Below are positions 23,461-32,163 of a stretch of DNA of 43,498 nt, piece by piece. Positions within the stretch are counted from its first letter, which is position 1; the number at the start of each line of letters is the position of its first letter. The notes beneath the pieces were generated by a model that made no database searches, was not told where the DNA came from, and saw only the letters and a program-made list of their open reading frames with translations. This DNA is from an uncultured Myxococcales bacterium (GTDB lineage: Bacteria; Myxococcota_A; UBA9042): the NCBI GenBank assembly GCA_903883645.1, contig CAISBR010000068.1, positions 1-43,498 of the forward strand. The letters run 5' to 3'. Made by a program: the position numbers and the translations under genes.

Positions 23461-24915
23461 CTACAGATCGCTGCCGCAATACGACAGGTCAAAGCTCTTG
23501 TTGCAGATTGGAAAATCGCTGATTTCGTTGCCACGCAGCGACTGCGCTAGGCCAAACCAGTTGCGCAGCGAAGGGTCTTGCGCCTTGTAAAAGCAAAGGT
23601 GACCGTCGCTATCCGTCTGTAAAGTATGCAGAACTTCGCCGCGCCAGGCCTCGCACAGGCCAAGCCCCATGGCGTTCGGCGCCAGCGGGCCAAGGGGCTG
23701 CAGCGGCGTCGCATCCAGGTCGGTGCGCACCAGGGCCTGGCGCAACCAAGCCAGCGAGTGGCCGATTTCTAGGATGCGCAGCTCGGCCCGCGCCCAACAA
23801 TCGCCCGACGCCACGGTCGCAACGGGCACGGGCAGCAGCGAAAACGCCAGACCGGGCAGGGTGGCGCGCAGGTCAAGGGGCAGGCCGCTCGACCGCGCCG
23901 CCATGCCCACAAGCCCCATCTGATCCGCCAGTTCTGCGGTAACGGTGCCCACCTTGTGCAGCCGGCCGTTGACCGTGAGCGAGGCGCGAAACAGCTCGAC
24001 CATCACCGCCATGTCGCGTTCAAACTGCACCAGCTGCGCCAGACCGCGCTGACCGACCTCGGGCGCAATGCCAAAGCGCACGCCACCCGGCCGCAGCCAG
24101 CCGCGACCAAAGCGACTGCCACACAACAGCATCGACATGTTGATGATGGTGGTGCGCAAACGGCCCCACGTCGTCGAACCTTGCAGAAAGCCGATGTCGG
24201 TCGCGATGCCGCTTAATCCACTGAGATGCATGGCGATTCGCTCGAGCTCTAGGGCGATGCCGCGCGCGATTTCGACTTGTTCGGGCACGCTGACTTGCGC
24301 TAGGGCTTCGAGCGCGCGGCAAAATGCCCACGAATGGCCGATGACCGTGTCGCCCGCAATCGACTCGACCAGCGCGGGCGCATGGGCTAAGGGCCGCTGC
24401 AGCAGCAACTTCTCGATGCCACGGTGCTGATAACCTAGCTGAATCTCAAGGTGATGCACCACCTCGCCGTGGCAATGGAAGCGAAAGTGCCCAGGTTCAA
24501 TCACGCCGGCATGGATGGGGCCCACCGCGACCTGGTGGACCTCTTTGCCGGTCATGTCAAAAAACCGGTAGCTTTCCATCGGTTCAACGGGCGAACGCAC
24601 CGGCTTTAGCCATGGATGCTCGGGCATGGGCAGGCCCGTTTGCTCAAAGATCTCGCGCTCAAAGATGTGCAGGCTGGCAAAGCGCGGCGTGAGTGACACC
24701 CGCTCGGTCTGGTGCGTGGCCAGCCCGCGCAGAAGTGAAATACCGTTAGAATCCTGAATAACCGCGCTAAGTTCAATGTCAGCCGTGGTCAGCCGCCGGG
24801 CAAAATAGCTGACGACTCGCCCACCTTGCTCTAAGCGCTGGCACAGTTGCTGCTCAAACTGTTGATACGACGGCGGATCGTCAAGCGGAACCAGGAGTGC
24901 GGGCGCGTTTGCCAT
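23461..24915 (-). CDS. NuoCD-like large subunit lacking NiFe ligands
   Basis: Protein of 484 residues built like HyfG/HycE: an N-terminal NuoC-like domain (LASLHIFEREIFEQTGL) fused to a NuoD/hydrogenase large-subunit domain (GHFRFHCHGEVVHHLEIQLGYQHRGIEKLL). In catalytic group 4 hydrogenases the NiFe ion is held by two CxxC pairs. Here the first site reads ESIAGDTVIGH (A187, T190 where Cys is expected) and the second reads SFDLSYCGSDL (S478, G481 where Cys is expected; C480 is one place off). The protein ends right there, with no cleavable maturation tail. Hydrogen chemistry is therefore very unlikely, and a complex I-like quinone or other redox role is the alternative. The start overlaps the upstream stop (ATGA). 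Confidence 0.88.
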   Translation of the reverse strand: MANAPALLVPLDDPPSYQQFEQQLCQRLEQGGRVVSYFARRLTTADIELSAVIQDSNGISLLRGLATHQTERVSLTPRFASLHIFEREIFEQTGLPMPEHPWLKPVRSPVEPMESYRFFDMTGKEVHQVAVGPIHAGVIEPGHFRFHCHGEVVHHLEIQLGYQHRGIEKLLLQRPLAHAPALVESIAGDTVIGHSWAFCRALEALAQVSVPEQVEIARGIALELERIAMHLSGLSGIATDIGFLQGSTTWGRLRTTIINMSMLLCGSRFGRGWLRPGGVRFGIAPEVGQRGLAQLVQFERDMAVMVELFRASLTVNGRLHKVGTVTAELADQMGLVGMAARSSGLPLDLRATLPGLAFSLLPVPVATVASGDCWARAELRILEIGHSLAWLRQALVRTDLDATPLQPLGPLAPNAMGLGLCEAWRGEVLHTLQTDSDGHLCFYKAQDPSLRNWFGLAQSLRGNEISDFPICNKSFDLSYCGSDL

Positions 24916-26375
24916 CAGCGGCCTCCTAGACTGTCGGCGACCTGGCGCAGCAAGAAGGTCAGCGGCGCAGGGGTATAAATGCCTAAAGATAGCAGAATTG
25001 CTAAGTAAAATAGCTTTGGACCAAGTGCCAGCAGCGACTCGTTTTGCCGGACAGCGCCGGGGCGCGGCTCACCCCACATCATTGGAAAGAGCGAGCGGCC
25101 CGTCGCCACAAACACCACCGTAAGCAGCAGCGCCATCGCCACAAACGTGACAAAATGGCCGTTGGCGATGAGCCCGGTCATGATGATGAGCTCGCCAAAA
25201 AAGCTGCCGAACGGCGCAAAGCCAAGTAGAGCAAACACGCCTCCCAAGAAGAACAGCGAAGTGTGGCGCATTTCGGCAATCATTCCGTGCAGTTCATCGA
25301 TCTTCTTGGTGCGGTAATAGGCCTTGATGTTGCCGGCCGTCAAGAACAGGATGGCCTTGACCAGCGCGTTGCTGACCACGTACAGAATCACGCCGTAGCC
25401 GGCGGTCTTGCCCAGGGCCAGCCCCAGCGCGATTACTCCCGCATGGTTGATCGAGGCATAGGCGATAAGCAGCTTGTAATTATTGGTCGAAACGATCTTA
25501 AGCGTGGCGATAACCATCGACAGCAGGCCCAGGGTCGTCAGCAGGTAGCGGGTGATGTCGGCGTCGAGGCTGCCGTACACCTGCAACATCCTAAATAGGC
25601 CGACAAACGCAATGTTAAACTGCACCGCCGCGAGCAGAGCCGTAACCGAAGGCGAGGCCGCATCATAGGTCTCGGGCAGCCAAGAATACATCGGCGCCAG
25701 ACCGAGTTTTGAGGCGTAACCCAGGATAATCAGGACCAGGCCTAGGCGGCGCCACAGCGGGTCGGCCAGCGAAATCTCTTGCATCAGGTCGGTGTGCTGC
25801 AGGCTAAGATGCTGAGGCCCCAGGCCGAGTTCAATGCCATGGCTCAGGCAGATCATGCCGAACATGACGAGCCCCAGGCTGACGGCCGAGAACAGAAAAT
25901 AGTGCCACGCGGCGGTGATGGTCACGGGTTGGCGCTGGTGGGCAATCATCGGCACGGCCGCGAGCGCGGTCAACTCGAGGAAAATCCAGGCGACAATCAT
26001 ATGGTTCGACAGGATTGCGGCATTGGCCGCGGCCATAAACGCCAGGGCCAAGCGCGCCACGCGATAGAACTCTTGCTGCAGCTCGGGCGCCATGCGAATG
26101 CGATTGTGCATGTGCCAGGCAATGCCACCAAACAGCGCGTTAACCAAAAGCAAAAACAGCTGGGCGGTGGCATCGACCCAGACCCAGCCCTTCAGCGCCA
26201 AGTACGGCGCGTCGCGCGGCAGCATGAGCGGCGCCAGGGCTATCATCGCCAAGGCCGCGACGGCCAACACGATTCGGTCCGCCTTGGCAAAGGCAGCGGG
26301 CACAAGCAGCAGCAGCGCGCCAAGCAAGGGCAACAGCACAGCCAGCAGCGGAACCAGCAGCGAAAGATTCGTCAT
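24915..26375 (-). CDS. NuoN/HyfF-like antiporter subunit
   Basis: Polytopic membrane protein of 486 residues, homologous to the Mrp-type antiporter subunits of complex I and group 4 hydrogenases. The conserved ion-channel residues are in place: Glu in WIFLELTALAAVPM, Lys in LGYASKLGLAPMYSWLPETYDAASPS, and a Lys in NYKLLIAYASINHAGVI, with a later Lys in ALVKAILFLTAGN. The length fits HyfF. It overlaps both neighbours by 4 bp (ATGA), typical of one translationally coupled operon. It would move protons or sodium across the cytoplasmic membrane when the redox arm turns over. Confidence 0.9.
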   Translation of the reverse strand: MTNLSLLVPLLAVLLPLLGALLLLVPAAFAKADRIVLAVAALAMIALAPLMLPRDAPYLALKGWVWVDATAQLFLLLVNALFGGIAWHMHNRIRMAPELQQEFYRVARLALAFMAAANAAILSNHMIVAWIFLELTALAAVPMIAHQRQPVTITAAWHYFLFSAVSLGLVMFGMICLSHGIELGLGPQHLSLQHTDLMQEISLADPLWRRLGLVLIILGYASKLGLAPMYSWLPETYDAASPSVTALLAAVQFNIAFVGLFRMLQVYGSLDADITRYLLTTLGLLSMVIATLKIVSTNNYKLLIAYASINHAGVIALGLALGKTAGYGVILYVVSNALVKAILFLTAGNIKAYYRTKKIDELHGMIAEMRHTSLFFLGGVFALLGFAPFGSFFGELIIMTGLIANGHFVTFVAMALLLTVVFVATGRSLFPMMWGEPRPGAVRQNESLLALGPKLFYLAILLSLGIYTPAPLTFLLRQVADSLGGR

Positions 26376-26995
26376 AGGATCGCCAAGTTGACAGAGGGGG
26401 CCGGAGCATGTTCGGCGCGGGCAAGGCGCTCGAGGTGCAGGAGCATCGTCGCCACGGTAAGCAGAAAGACGGACATCAGGCCAAGTTGCAGCGGCCAGGG
26501 CGTGGGGTGCTGGCTGTGCAACTCAAACAGGGCGATGCCATTTTCTAGCGTAAGTATAGCCACCGCTTGGCCAAAGGGTGCGCGCTGGGTCGCAAGAATC
26601 AGCATCGCCACCAGCACTGCACAGCTAGCCGTGCCCACGTGGAGCACCGCTTGCGCCGAGCCGTCCGTCACGCGATTGGCAAAGCCAAAGCCCGCCAGCA
26701 GCAAAATCACGGCAAAGGTCCACACCAGCAAATTTGCTGGAATCATGTCGAATTCCGTGTCGATCCCGGCGGCATTGGCCATGCGCGCCAAGGCGATCGG
26801 CGTCAGAACCGCGCGCAACAGGGCCATGTCGACCAGCGCCAGCACTGGGCTCGCCGAGTCGAGGTCGCCTTCGCCCCACACCATCGCGGCCATGGCGAGT
26901 CCCTGCACGAGCAGACCCGCGGCCGTCGCGCGCCACGAGCGAATAAATAGCGGGACCACCAGGGCGAGGAAGAACAGTAAAGGCGAATAAATCAT
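26372..26995 (-). CDS. HyfE-like membrane subunit
   Basis: Membrane protein of 207 residues with about six hydrophobic segments, in the position and size of HyfE, which combines a small NuoK-like core with extra helices. Segments recalling the family are LLRAVLTPIALARMANAAG and ATQRAPFGQAVAILTLENGIALFELH (Glu inside a helix, as in NuoK). Its stop overlaps the start of the HyfF-like gene. It probably completes the ion-translocating membrane arm. Confidence 0.8.
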   Translation of the reverse strand: MIYSPLLFFLALVVPLFIRSWRATAAGLLVQGLAMAAMVWGEGDLDSASPVLALVDMALLRAVLTPIALARMANAAGIDTEFDMIPANLLVWTFAVILLLAGFGFANRVTDGSAQAVLHVGTASCAVLVAMLILATQRAPFGQAVAILTLENGIALFELHSQHPTPWPLQLGLMSVFLLTVATMLLHLERLARAEHAPAPSVNLAIL

Positions 26996-27001
26996 CGTAG
27001 T

Positions 27002-27038
27002 TTAGCCCTGTTCGTTCAGCCCTGTTCGTTCAGCCCTG
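27002..27038. repeat. 14-bp tandem repeat around a stop codon
   Basis: Unit T(C/T)AGCCCTGTTCGT at 27002-27015 and 27016-27029, with a partial third copy at 27030-27038 that holds the stop codon of the NuoH-like gene. On the minus strand each unit repeats a stop (TGA or TAA), so three stops stand in a row between two operon genes. Confidence 0.85.
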
Positions 27039-27950
27039 CTGGGATTGGGTGACGGCGATGAGGAGCGCCACCACGCCAAAGGCCGATGCAGCCAGGGCAA
27101 ATTGCGGAATCAAGCGCATCCTCAGGCGCGCCAACAGCGACTCGATGAGGCCGACCGCCAGGATCGCACCGCCGATCAAGGTCGTTGAGACCACCGCGCT
27201 CCACCACGGCTGGTCGGCCAGCAGAACCGGATTGAGCAGGGCCGCTAGTAGCCCCATGTAAATGGTCATCTTTAGGCCGGCCGCGTACTGCAGCATCGCC
27301 AGGTCCGGGCCGCTGTGGTCCAGAATCATGACCTCGTGGATCATCGTCAGCTCAAGGTGCGTGGTGGGGTCGTCGACCGGGATGCGCGCGGCTTCAATCA
27401 GCAATAGCAGCAGCAAGACCGCGGCACACAAGAGTTTTACGGGGACGGTTTGCCAGCCGTGGGGGCCCATCAGGTCGGCAAATGCGGCCTGGCCGCCAAA
27501 CAGCGCCAGCGTGCCAAGGACTAGAAACAGCGCGGGTTCGGCAAAGACCGAAAATGTCGCTTCGCGGGCCGCGCCCATGCCTTCAAACGCGCTGCCGGTG
27601 TCGAGGGCTGCTAGGGTCAAGAACAGCCGCCCCAGGCCAAGCGTATAGGCAAAGAACACCACATCATTCGAAAAAGACAGAACTCCTGTACCCGGCGTCA
27701 TCGGTGCCAGCAATGCCGCGGCCAGACTGGTCGCCACCACCACGGGCGGGCCTAGGCGAAATACCGCAGTAGTTGTCTGGCTGTACACGGACTGTTTGCC
27801 GATGAGGCGGCGCGCGTCAAACAGGGGCTGCAGCAGTGGCGCACCGCGGCGCCCGCCCCACCACGCCTTGATACGGTTGATCAGGCCTGGCGCCAAGAAG
27901 GGCAGCAATAGGATGCCAAGTAGGTGTAATACAAGGGCTGGCGTGGTCAC
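27030..27950 (-). CDS. NuoH/HyfC-like membrane anchor subunit
   Basis: Membrane protein of 306 residues that ties the redox arm to the ion-pumping arm. Family features are GLINRIKAWWGGRRGAPLLQPLFDARRLIGKQSVYS at the N-terminus, FEGMGAAREATFSVFAEPALF, and EAARIPVDDPTTHLELTMIHEVMILDHSGPDLAM, with the acidic loop residues that line the quinone/proton path in complex I and group 4 enzymes. GTG start overlapping the upstream stop (GTGA). The next gene follows after a short gap with a 14-bp tandem repeat. Confidence 0.92.
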   Translation of the reverse strand: MTTPALVLHLLGILLLPFLAPGLINRIKAWWGGRRGAPLLQPLFDARRLIGKQSVYSQTTTAVFRLGPPVVVATSLAAALLAPMTPGTGVLSFSNDVVFFAYTLGLGRLFLTLAALDTGSAFEGMGAAREATFSVFAEPALFLVLGTLALFGGQAAFADLMGPHGWQTVPVKLLCAAVLLLLLLIEAARIPVDDPTTHLELTMIHEVMILDHSGPDLAMLQYAAGLKMTIYMGLLAALLNPVLLADQPWWSAVVSTTLIGGAILAVGLIESLLARLRMRLIPQFALAASAFGVVALLIAVTQSQQG

Positions 27951-29950
27951 GGCTGGCCCCCACTCCCCGACAGGCCCAGGGCAAGACTAGCGATCAGCAC
28001 CACGAGGCCGATGGCAAAGGCGATGCGCGGCGTTCGCGGGGCGAGGGCGGCCAAGTCGGCCAGCGACTCCTTGCCTTCCTTGAGCACTTCAAACATCCGG
28101 TGTTCGACCGGGTCCTCCGCGTGGGTGCGCAGATGCGCGGCAGTTGGGAATAGGCCTTGCGGCAGGCTTACATCGCGGCGGTGCGGCATCATGACGCGGT
28201 AGTAATGTGCCAAGTGGTCCGAAAACGACGAACCGGTGTACTGCGCCCGCGGCACGGGGCTGGTATAGCCGCAGCCCCAAGTCCGATGCGCCGGAGCGGG
28301 CGGCGGCAACAGCCAACGGCGTACGGCCACCAGCGCGGCCACCAGCACCAGCAGCAGACCGCCAAAGAACACAACTGGCTGCAAAACCTGTGCTGGCGCG
28401 CTAACTTGCTGGGCAATGTCGAGCGGTAGTCCAGATACGGCGAGCAGCTGCGTGACCGGAACGGCGACGAGCGACAGACCGACCTGGGGAACTAGGCCAA
28501 ACACAAAAAGCGAGACTGCCAGCAGGATTAGCGGCGAGCGCATCGCAGCACTTGGGTCTGCCGTGCCGGTATGGTCGAGATCACGCGGCGTGCCAAGAAA
28601 CGCTAGACCAAAGGCGCGGGTCATCGAAAAGGCCGACGTGGCACCGACAAACGCGAGCACCATCGCGACTAGGGCAAACAGGCCGCGGGTCGGCGCGCTG
28701 GTGACCGAGCCGTCAAAGAGGCCTTTGTAGATAAGGAATTCACTGACAAATCCGTTGAGAGGAGGTAGGCCGGCAATCGCGATGCTGCCCAACAAGAAGG
28801 TCGCGGTCGTGTAGGGCATGTGCCTTGCAAGTCCGCCAAGTTTCTCAAGATCTACAGTGTGGGTGGCGCGGTAGATGGCGCCGGCGGCGTAGAACAGCAA
28901 GCACTTGAAGAGCGCGTGGTGCAAAATGTGCAGGATGCCAGCGGTAAAACCGAGGATCGCCAGGGTGTTATTGTGCCAAGACAGGCCCAAGTAGCCCATG
29001 CCGAAGCCCATGCAGACGATGCCCACATTTTCGGTCGAACTGTAGCCTAACAGCCGCTTTAGGTCGCGCTGCACGGTCGTGTACATCACACCCATGACCG
29101 CAGAGGTTAGGCCAAAGACAATCAAGAACCAGCCCATCCATACGTCGGGCGTGCCCATCAGCAGCGTGAAGCGCAACATCCCGTAAAGACCGGCTTTATG
29201 GATCACGCCCGACATCAGGGCCGAGACATGGGCGGGCGCGGCGGCGTGGGCGCGCGGCAGCCAAGTGTGGAAGGGAAAGAACGCGGACTTAAAGGCAAAG
29301 GACGCTAACAGTAGCAAGAAGGTGATGTTGCGCTTGGTGCCGGCGAGGCGGAGCTGAGGGCCAAAGCTAGCGAAGTCAAAGGAGTGGGACTGAATATAGA
29401 GCGTCAAGAAGGCCGCGATCAGAAAGAGTAGCCCCAGGTGCGTTGAAACCAGGTAGTTGAAGCCGGCAAAGCGCACGTTATTGCTTCGGTAATCCCAAAT
29501 CACTAGCAGCCACGCGGCAATTGCCGCCACTTCCCAGCCTAAGAGGAAGGCCATGGCATTGCCAACGATATAGATGATGACATACGACAGCGACACCATG
29601 TTCAGCAGTGCGTAGTGGACGCCAAGATTGCGGTCCGTCTTGAAGTACGGCTCGAGATAGCCGCGCGCATAGATGGCGCCAAGCGCGGTCAGCGGCATCG
29701 AAAATGCGAGGAATAGCGCCCCTAAGCCATCGACCTGCAACACAATTGTGTCGACCGGATAGGACCAAGCTAGCTGACCTTCTAGCACCGGCTGGCCGGC
29801 GAGCACGGGCGCCACGGCAACTAGTGTCAATACCGACGCGATAACTTGGCTGACCATTCCGGCCCTGGCCCGCAGCTCGTTTCCGGGCAGCGCAAGGGCA
29901 AGAACAGAGCCGAGAATCAGACAGACAGTCGCTAGAAATAGGGGAATCAT
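27947..29950 (-). CDS. NuoL/HyfB-like antiporter subunit
   Basis: Large polytopic membrane protein of 667 residues, first gene of the operon. It keeps the charged residues of the antiporter fold: Glu in AFLLGWEVAAIAAWL, Lys in SFAFKSAFFPFHTWLPRAHAAAPAHVSALMSGVIHKAG, and Lys in HHALFKCLLFYAAGAIYRATHT. The C-terminal segment TWGCGYTSPVPRAQYTGSSFSDHL is typical of HyfB rather than NuoL. ATG at 29950 is chosen because the hydrophobic first helix begins there; the frame is open to 29995 without a ribosome site. It is the main proton-pumping candidate of the complex. Confidence 0.9.
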   Translation of the reverse strand: MIPLFLATVCLILGSVLALALPGNELRARAGMVSQVIASVLTLVAVAPVLAGQPVLEGQLAWSYPVDTIVLQVDGLGALFLAFSMPLTALGAIYARGYLEPYFKTDRNLGVHYALLNMVSLSYVIIYIVGNAMAFLLGWEVAAIAAWLLVIWDYRSNNVRFAGFNYLVSTHLGLLFLIAAFLTLYIQSHSFDFASFGPQLRLAGTKRNITFLLLLASFAFKSAFFPFHTWLPRAHAAAPAHVSALMSGVIHKAGLYGMLRFTLLMGTPDVWMGWFLIVFGLTSAVMGVMYTTVQRDLKRLLGYSSTENVGIVCMGFGMGYLGLSWHNNTLAILGFTAGILHILHHALFKCLLFYAAGAIYRATHTVDLEKLGGLARHMPYTTATFLLGSIAIAGLPPLNGFVSEFLIYKGLFDGSVTSAPTRGLFALVAMVLAFVGATSAFSMTRAFGLAFLGTPRDLDHTGTADPSAAMRSPLILLAVSLFVFGLVPQVGLSLVAVPVTQLLAVSGLPLDIAQQVSAPAQVLQPVVFFGGLLLVLVAALVAVRRWLLPPPAPAHRTWGCGYTSPVPRAQYTGSSFSDHLAHYYRVMMPHRRDVSLPQGLFPTAAHLRTHAEDPVEHRMFEVLKEGKESLADLAALAPRTPRIAFAIGLVVLIASLALGLSGSGGQP

Positions 29951-30135
29951 CAGTGGCTCAGGGGTCTTGCGCGCCGCTGCAAACGCCGCACGCATCTACG
30001 CCGCGGATCATACGCCTGCTCTTGCGTTCGTCAAGGACAGCTGGCGGCCAGCCGCGTTTGGTGGCTCCGGGGCAAGCCGTGCCCGGCAGAAGGATGTAAA
30101 TTTGATCGTAGTATTCGCTAGTTATCGCGGGACCG

Positions 30136-30176
30136 GACCCGCTCCGCCCCGGTGGTTACGAAGGGGCGAGCGGGTC
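30136..30176. terminator. Strong hairpin after acyl-CoA dehydrogenase gene
   Basis: Long inverted repeat with arms 30136-30150 and 30163-30176 (GACCCGCTC-type stem, one bulge, 12-nt loop) about 30 bp past the stop of the dehydrogenase gene on the minus strand, before the hydrogenase-related operon. There is no T-run, so it could be a Rho-independent terminator of poor type or an mRNA-stabilising hairpin. Confidence 0.4.
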
Positions 30177-30208
30177 GCTTGAGGTCGAACGCGAGCGTGG
30201 GCGCGCGA

Positions 30209-32005
30209 TCAGTACGCCGACAGCTTGTAGCCACCGCGCTCAACGGCCTCCGCCGCCACTTTACGGCGCAGCGGCAGTAGCGCAATGGGCAGATCCACGT
30301 TGATCTTGCTGACCTTCTCGAGCCACGGCGCCGCCGCCTCGCCGCCAAAGCAGTTGTGCAGCAGCCGCTTGGCCATCGGCCCGGCGCGGTCTAGCGCTTC
30401 TACGGCCGCAATTGCGGTCACCGCCTGGGCAATTTCGTCTGTGCCGGTGCGCTGCAGCGTGCGACACACCGCCGAATCCACCGCATAGCAGTCAATCAGC
30501 AGGTTCGACAGCTGCATCAGCGTCTCTTGCTCGCCGTCGAGCGCCATGCCGAACCGCGTCGAAGCCGCCTGCGCGATAAGCATCGTCAGCCACTTCAGCC
30601 GTTGCAGCGCCGTCTTGGCATTGCCCATCACGTCGTCTTCGGCGGGCAGGGCACCCAAGTCGCCAGTCGCCAAGCGCTTTTCAAGGTCGGCTAGCGCGCT
30701 GAACAGGCCCAGGCGCTTTTGCATGCTGCGCTTGAACAGCGTACCGGGCACCAAGATCCGGTTGATTTCGTTGGTACCCTCAAAGATGCGATTGACGCGG
30801 GCGTCGCGCACAAACTTCTCGACGTTGTAATCCTCGACAAAGCCGTAGCCGCCGTGCCACTGCAGCGCGCGGTCGAGCAGGCGGTCCAGCGCTTCGGACC
30901 CATAGACCTTGGCGATCGACGCCTCAATCGCGTATTCCTCAATCGCCGCCATGGTTTTCTCGGTGTAGTCCGGCGCATTGACGTCGAGACCCGCGAGGCG
31001 CGCATCGATGTAGCCGGCCACGCGGTACACCAGCGACTCGCCCAAATACAGGCCAACCATCGAGTCGGTGATCTGCTCGCGAATGCCACCAAAGTCCGCA
31101 ACTCGCGTCGAGAATTGCTTGCGGTCTTTGGCGTATTGCAGCGCTTCGGTAAAGGCCCGCTTGCCCAGCGACAGCACGCCGCCGGCCAGCTTGTAGCGAC
31201 CCAAATTCAGCGTATTAAACGCGACCTTGTGGCCCTTGCCCACTTCGCCCAGCACGTTCTCGACCGGGATCGGCGCGTCGGTCAGGATGAGCTGGCAGGT
31301 CGACGAGCCGCGCAAACCCAGCTTGTGCTCCTCGGTGCCGTGGCTAAAGCCGGGCGTGCCGCGCTCGACGATGAAAGCGGTGAACTTATCGCCATCTACC
31401 TTGGCAAACACGATGCCCACGTCGGCCCAGGCGGCGTTGGTGATCCACTGCTTGGTGCCGTTCAGGATGTAGTGCGTGCCCTCGTCGTTCAGCTTGGCGA
31501 CCGTGCGGGCGGCCAGCGCGTCGGAGCCTGAACCGGGTTCGCTCAGCGCGTAACACGAGATGATCTCGCCCGCGGCGATACGGCTCGCAAACTTCTGCTT
31601 TTGCTCGTCGTTGCCAAAGTAGAGGATGGGCGCCATGCCGATACCCGAGTGTGCGCCCCAGGTTACGCAGAAGTCACCCGATGTGCCCAGCTTGTCGGCG
31701 ATGAGCAGGCTGGTCACCTTGTCGGCGCCTAGACCTCCAAATTTCTCGGGCACCTCGACCAGGGCAAAGCCTTGATCGCAAGCCTTTTTTACCAGCTTGA
31801 CCATGTCTTTGCTGGCCTTGCCTTCTTTGCTCTCGAGCCAGCGCTCTTTGGGCACCACGTTCTTTTCCATGAAGCGACCGGCTTCAAGAGCCATCGCGCG
31901 CTGCTCTTCGCTCAGGTCCTCGACCGAGAAAATCCGATGCGCGCCAGCGGGTTCAATCAGAAAGCTGCCACCGGCGGGTGCGGCGGCGTGGGCGGTGTCG
32001 GTCAT
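30209..32005 (-). CDS. Acyl-CoA dehydrogenase (VLCAD-like)
   Basis: Flavoprotein of 598 residues for the first step of fatty acyl-CoA beta-oxidation. FAD and substrate motifs are CYALSEPGSGSDALAARTVA and WITNAAWADVGIVFAKV; the catalytic base is the Glu in RIFEGTNEINRIL, as in MCAD and VLCAD. A C-terminal domain of about 170 residues after the core is typical of the very-long-chain and ACAD9-like branch, which works as a dimer. Electrons would go to an ETF, not encoded here. ATG at 32005 (MTDTAHAAA) is chosen; the longer open frame upstream covers the divergent promoter region. Confidence 0.92.
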   Translation of the reverse strand: MTDTAHAAAPAGGSFLIEPAGAHRIFSVEDLSEEQRAMALEAGRFMEKNVVPKERWLESKEGKASKDMVKLVKKACDQGFALVEVPEKFGGLGADKVTSLLIADKLGTSGDFCVTWGAHSGIGMAPILYFGNDEQKQKFASRIAAGEIISCYALSEPGSGSDALAARTVAKLNDEGTHYILNGTKQWITNAAWADVGIVFAKVDGDKFTAFIVERGTPGFSHGTEEHKLGLRGSSTCQLILTDAPIPVENVLGEVGKGHKVAFNTLNLGRYKLAGGVLSLGKRAFTEALQYAKDRKQFSTRVADFGGIREQITDSMVGLYLGESLVYRVAGYIDARLAGLDVNAPDYTEKTMAAIEEYAIEASIAKVYGSEALDRLLDRALQWHGGYGFVEDYNVEKFVRDARVNRIFEGTNEINRILVPGTLFKRSMQKRLGLFSALADLEKRLATGDLGALPAEDDVMGNAKTALQRLKWLTMLIAQAASTRFGMALDGEQETLMQLSNLLIDCYAVDSAVCRTLQRTGTDEIAQAVTAIAAVEALDRAGPMAKRLLHNCFGGEAAAPWLEKVSKINVDLPIALLPLRRKVAAEAVERGGYKLSAY

Positions 32006-32163
32006 GGCGTCACTCCAAGTTGGGCTGTCGTTAGGGGGGCAAATGGGCTGTCGTTGCGGTGCGACTACGGGTTCGCGCACACCGTGCCATACTACGACCG
32101 GCGCGGGGCGAAACTCAATTGCTTCGCCGCAGTGCGTTAGTGCGTCATTGTCTTGGAGATCAG

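Noticed and set aside
23461..24915. Calling this an active [NiFe] hydrogenase 4
   Set aside because: All four expected metal-binding cysteines are substituted and there is no maturation tail.
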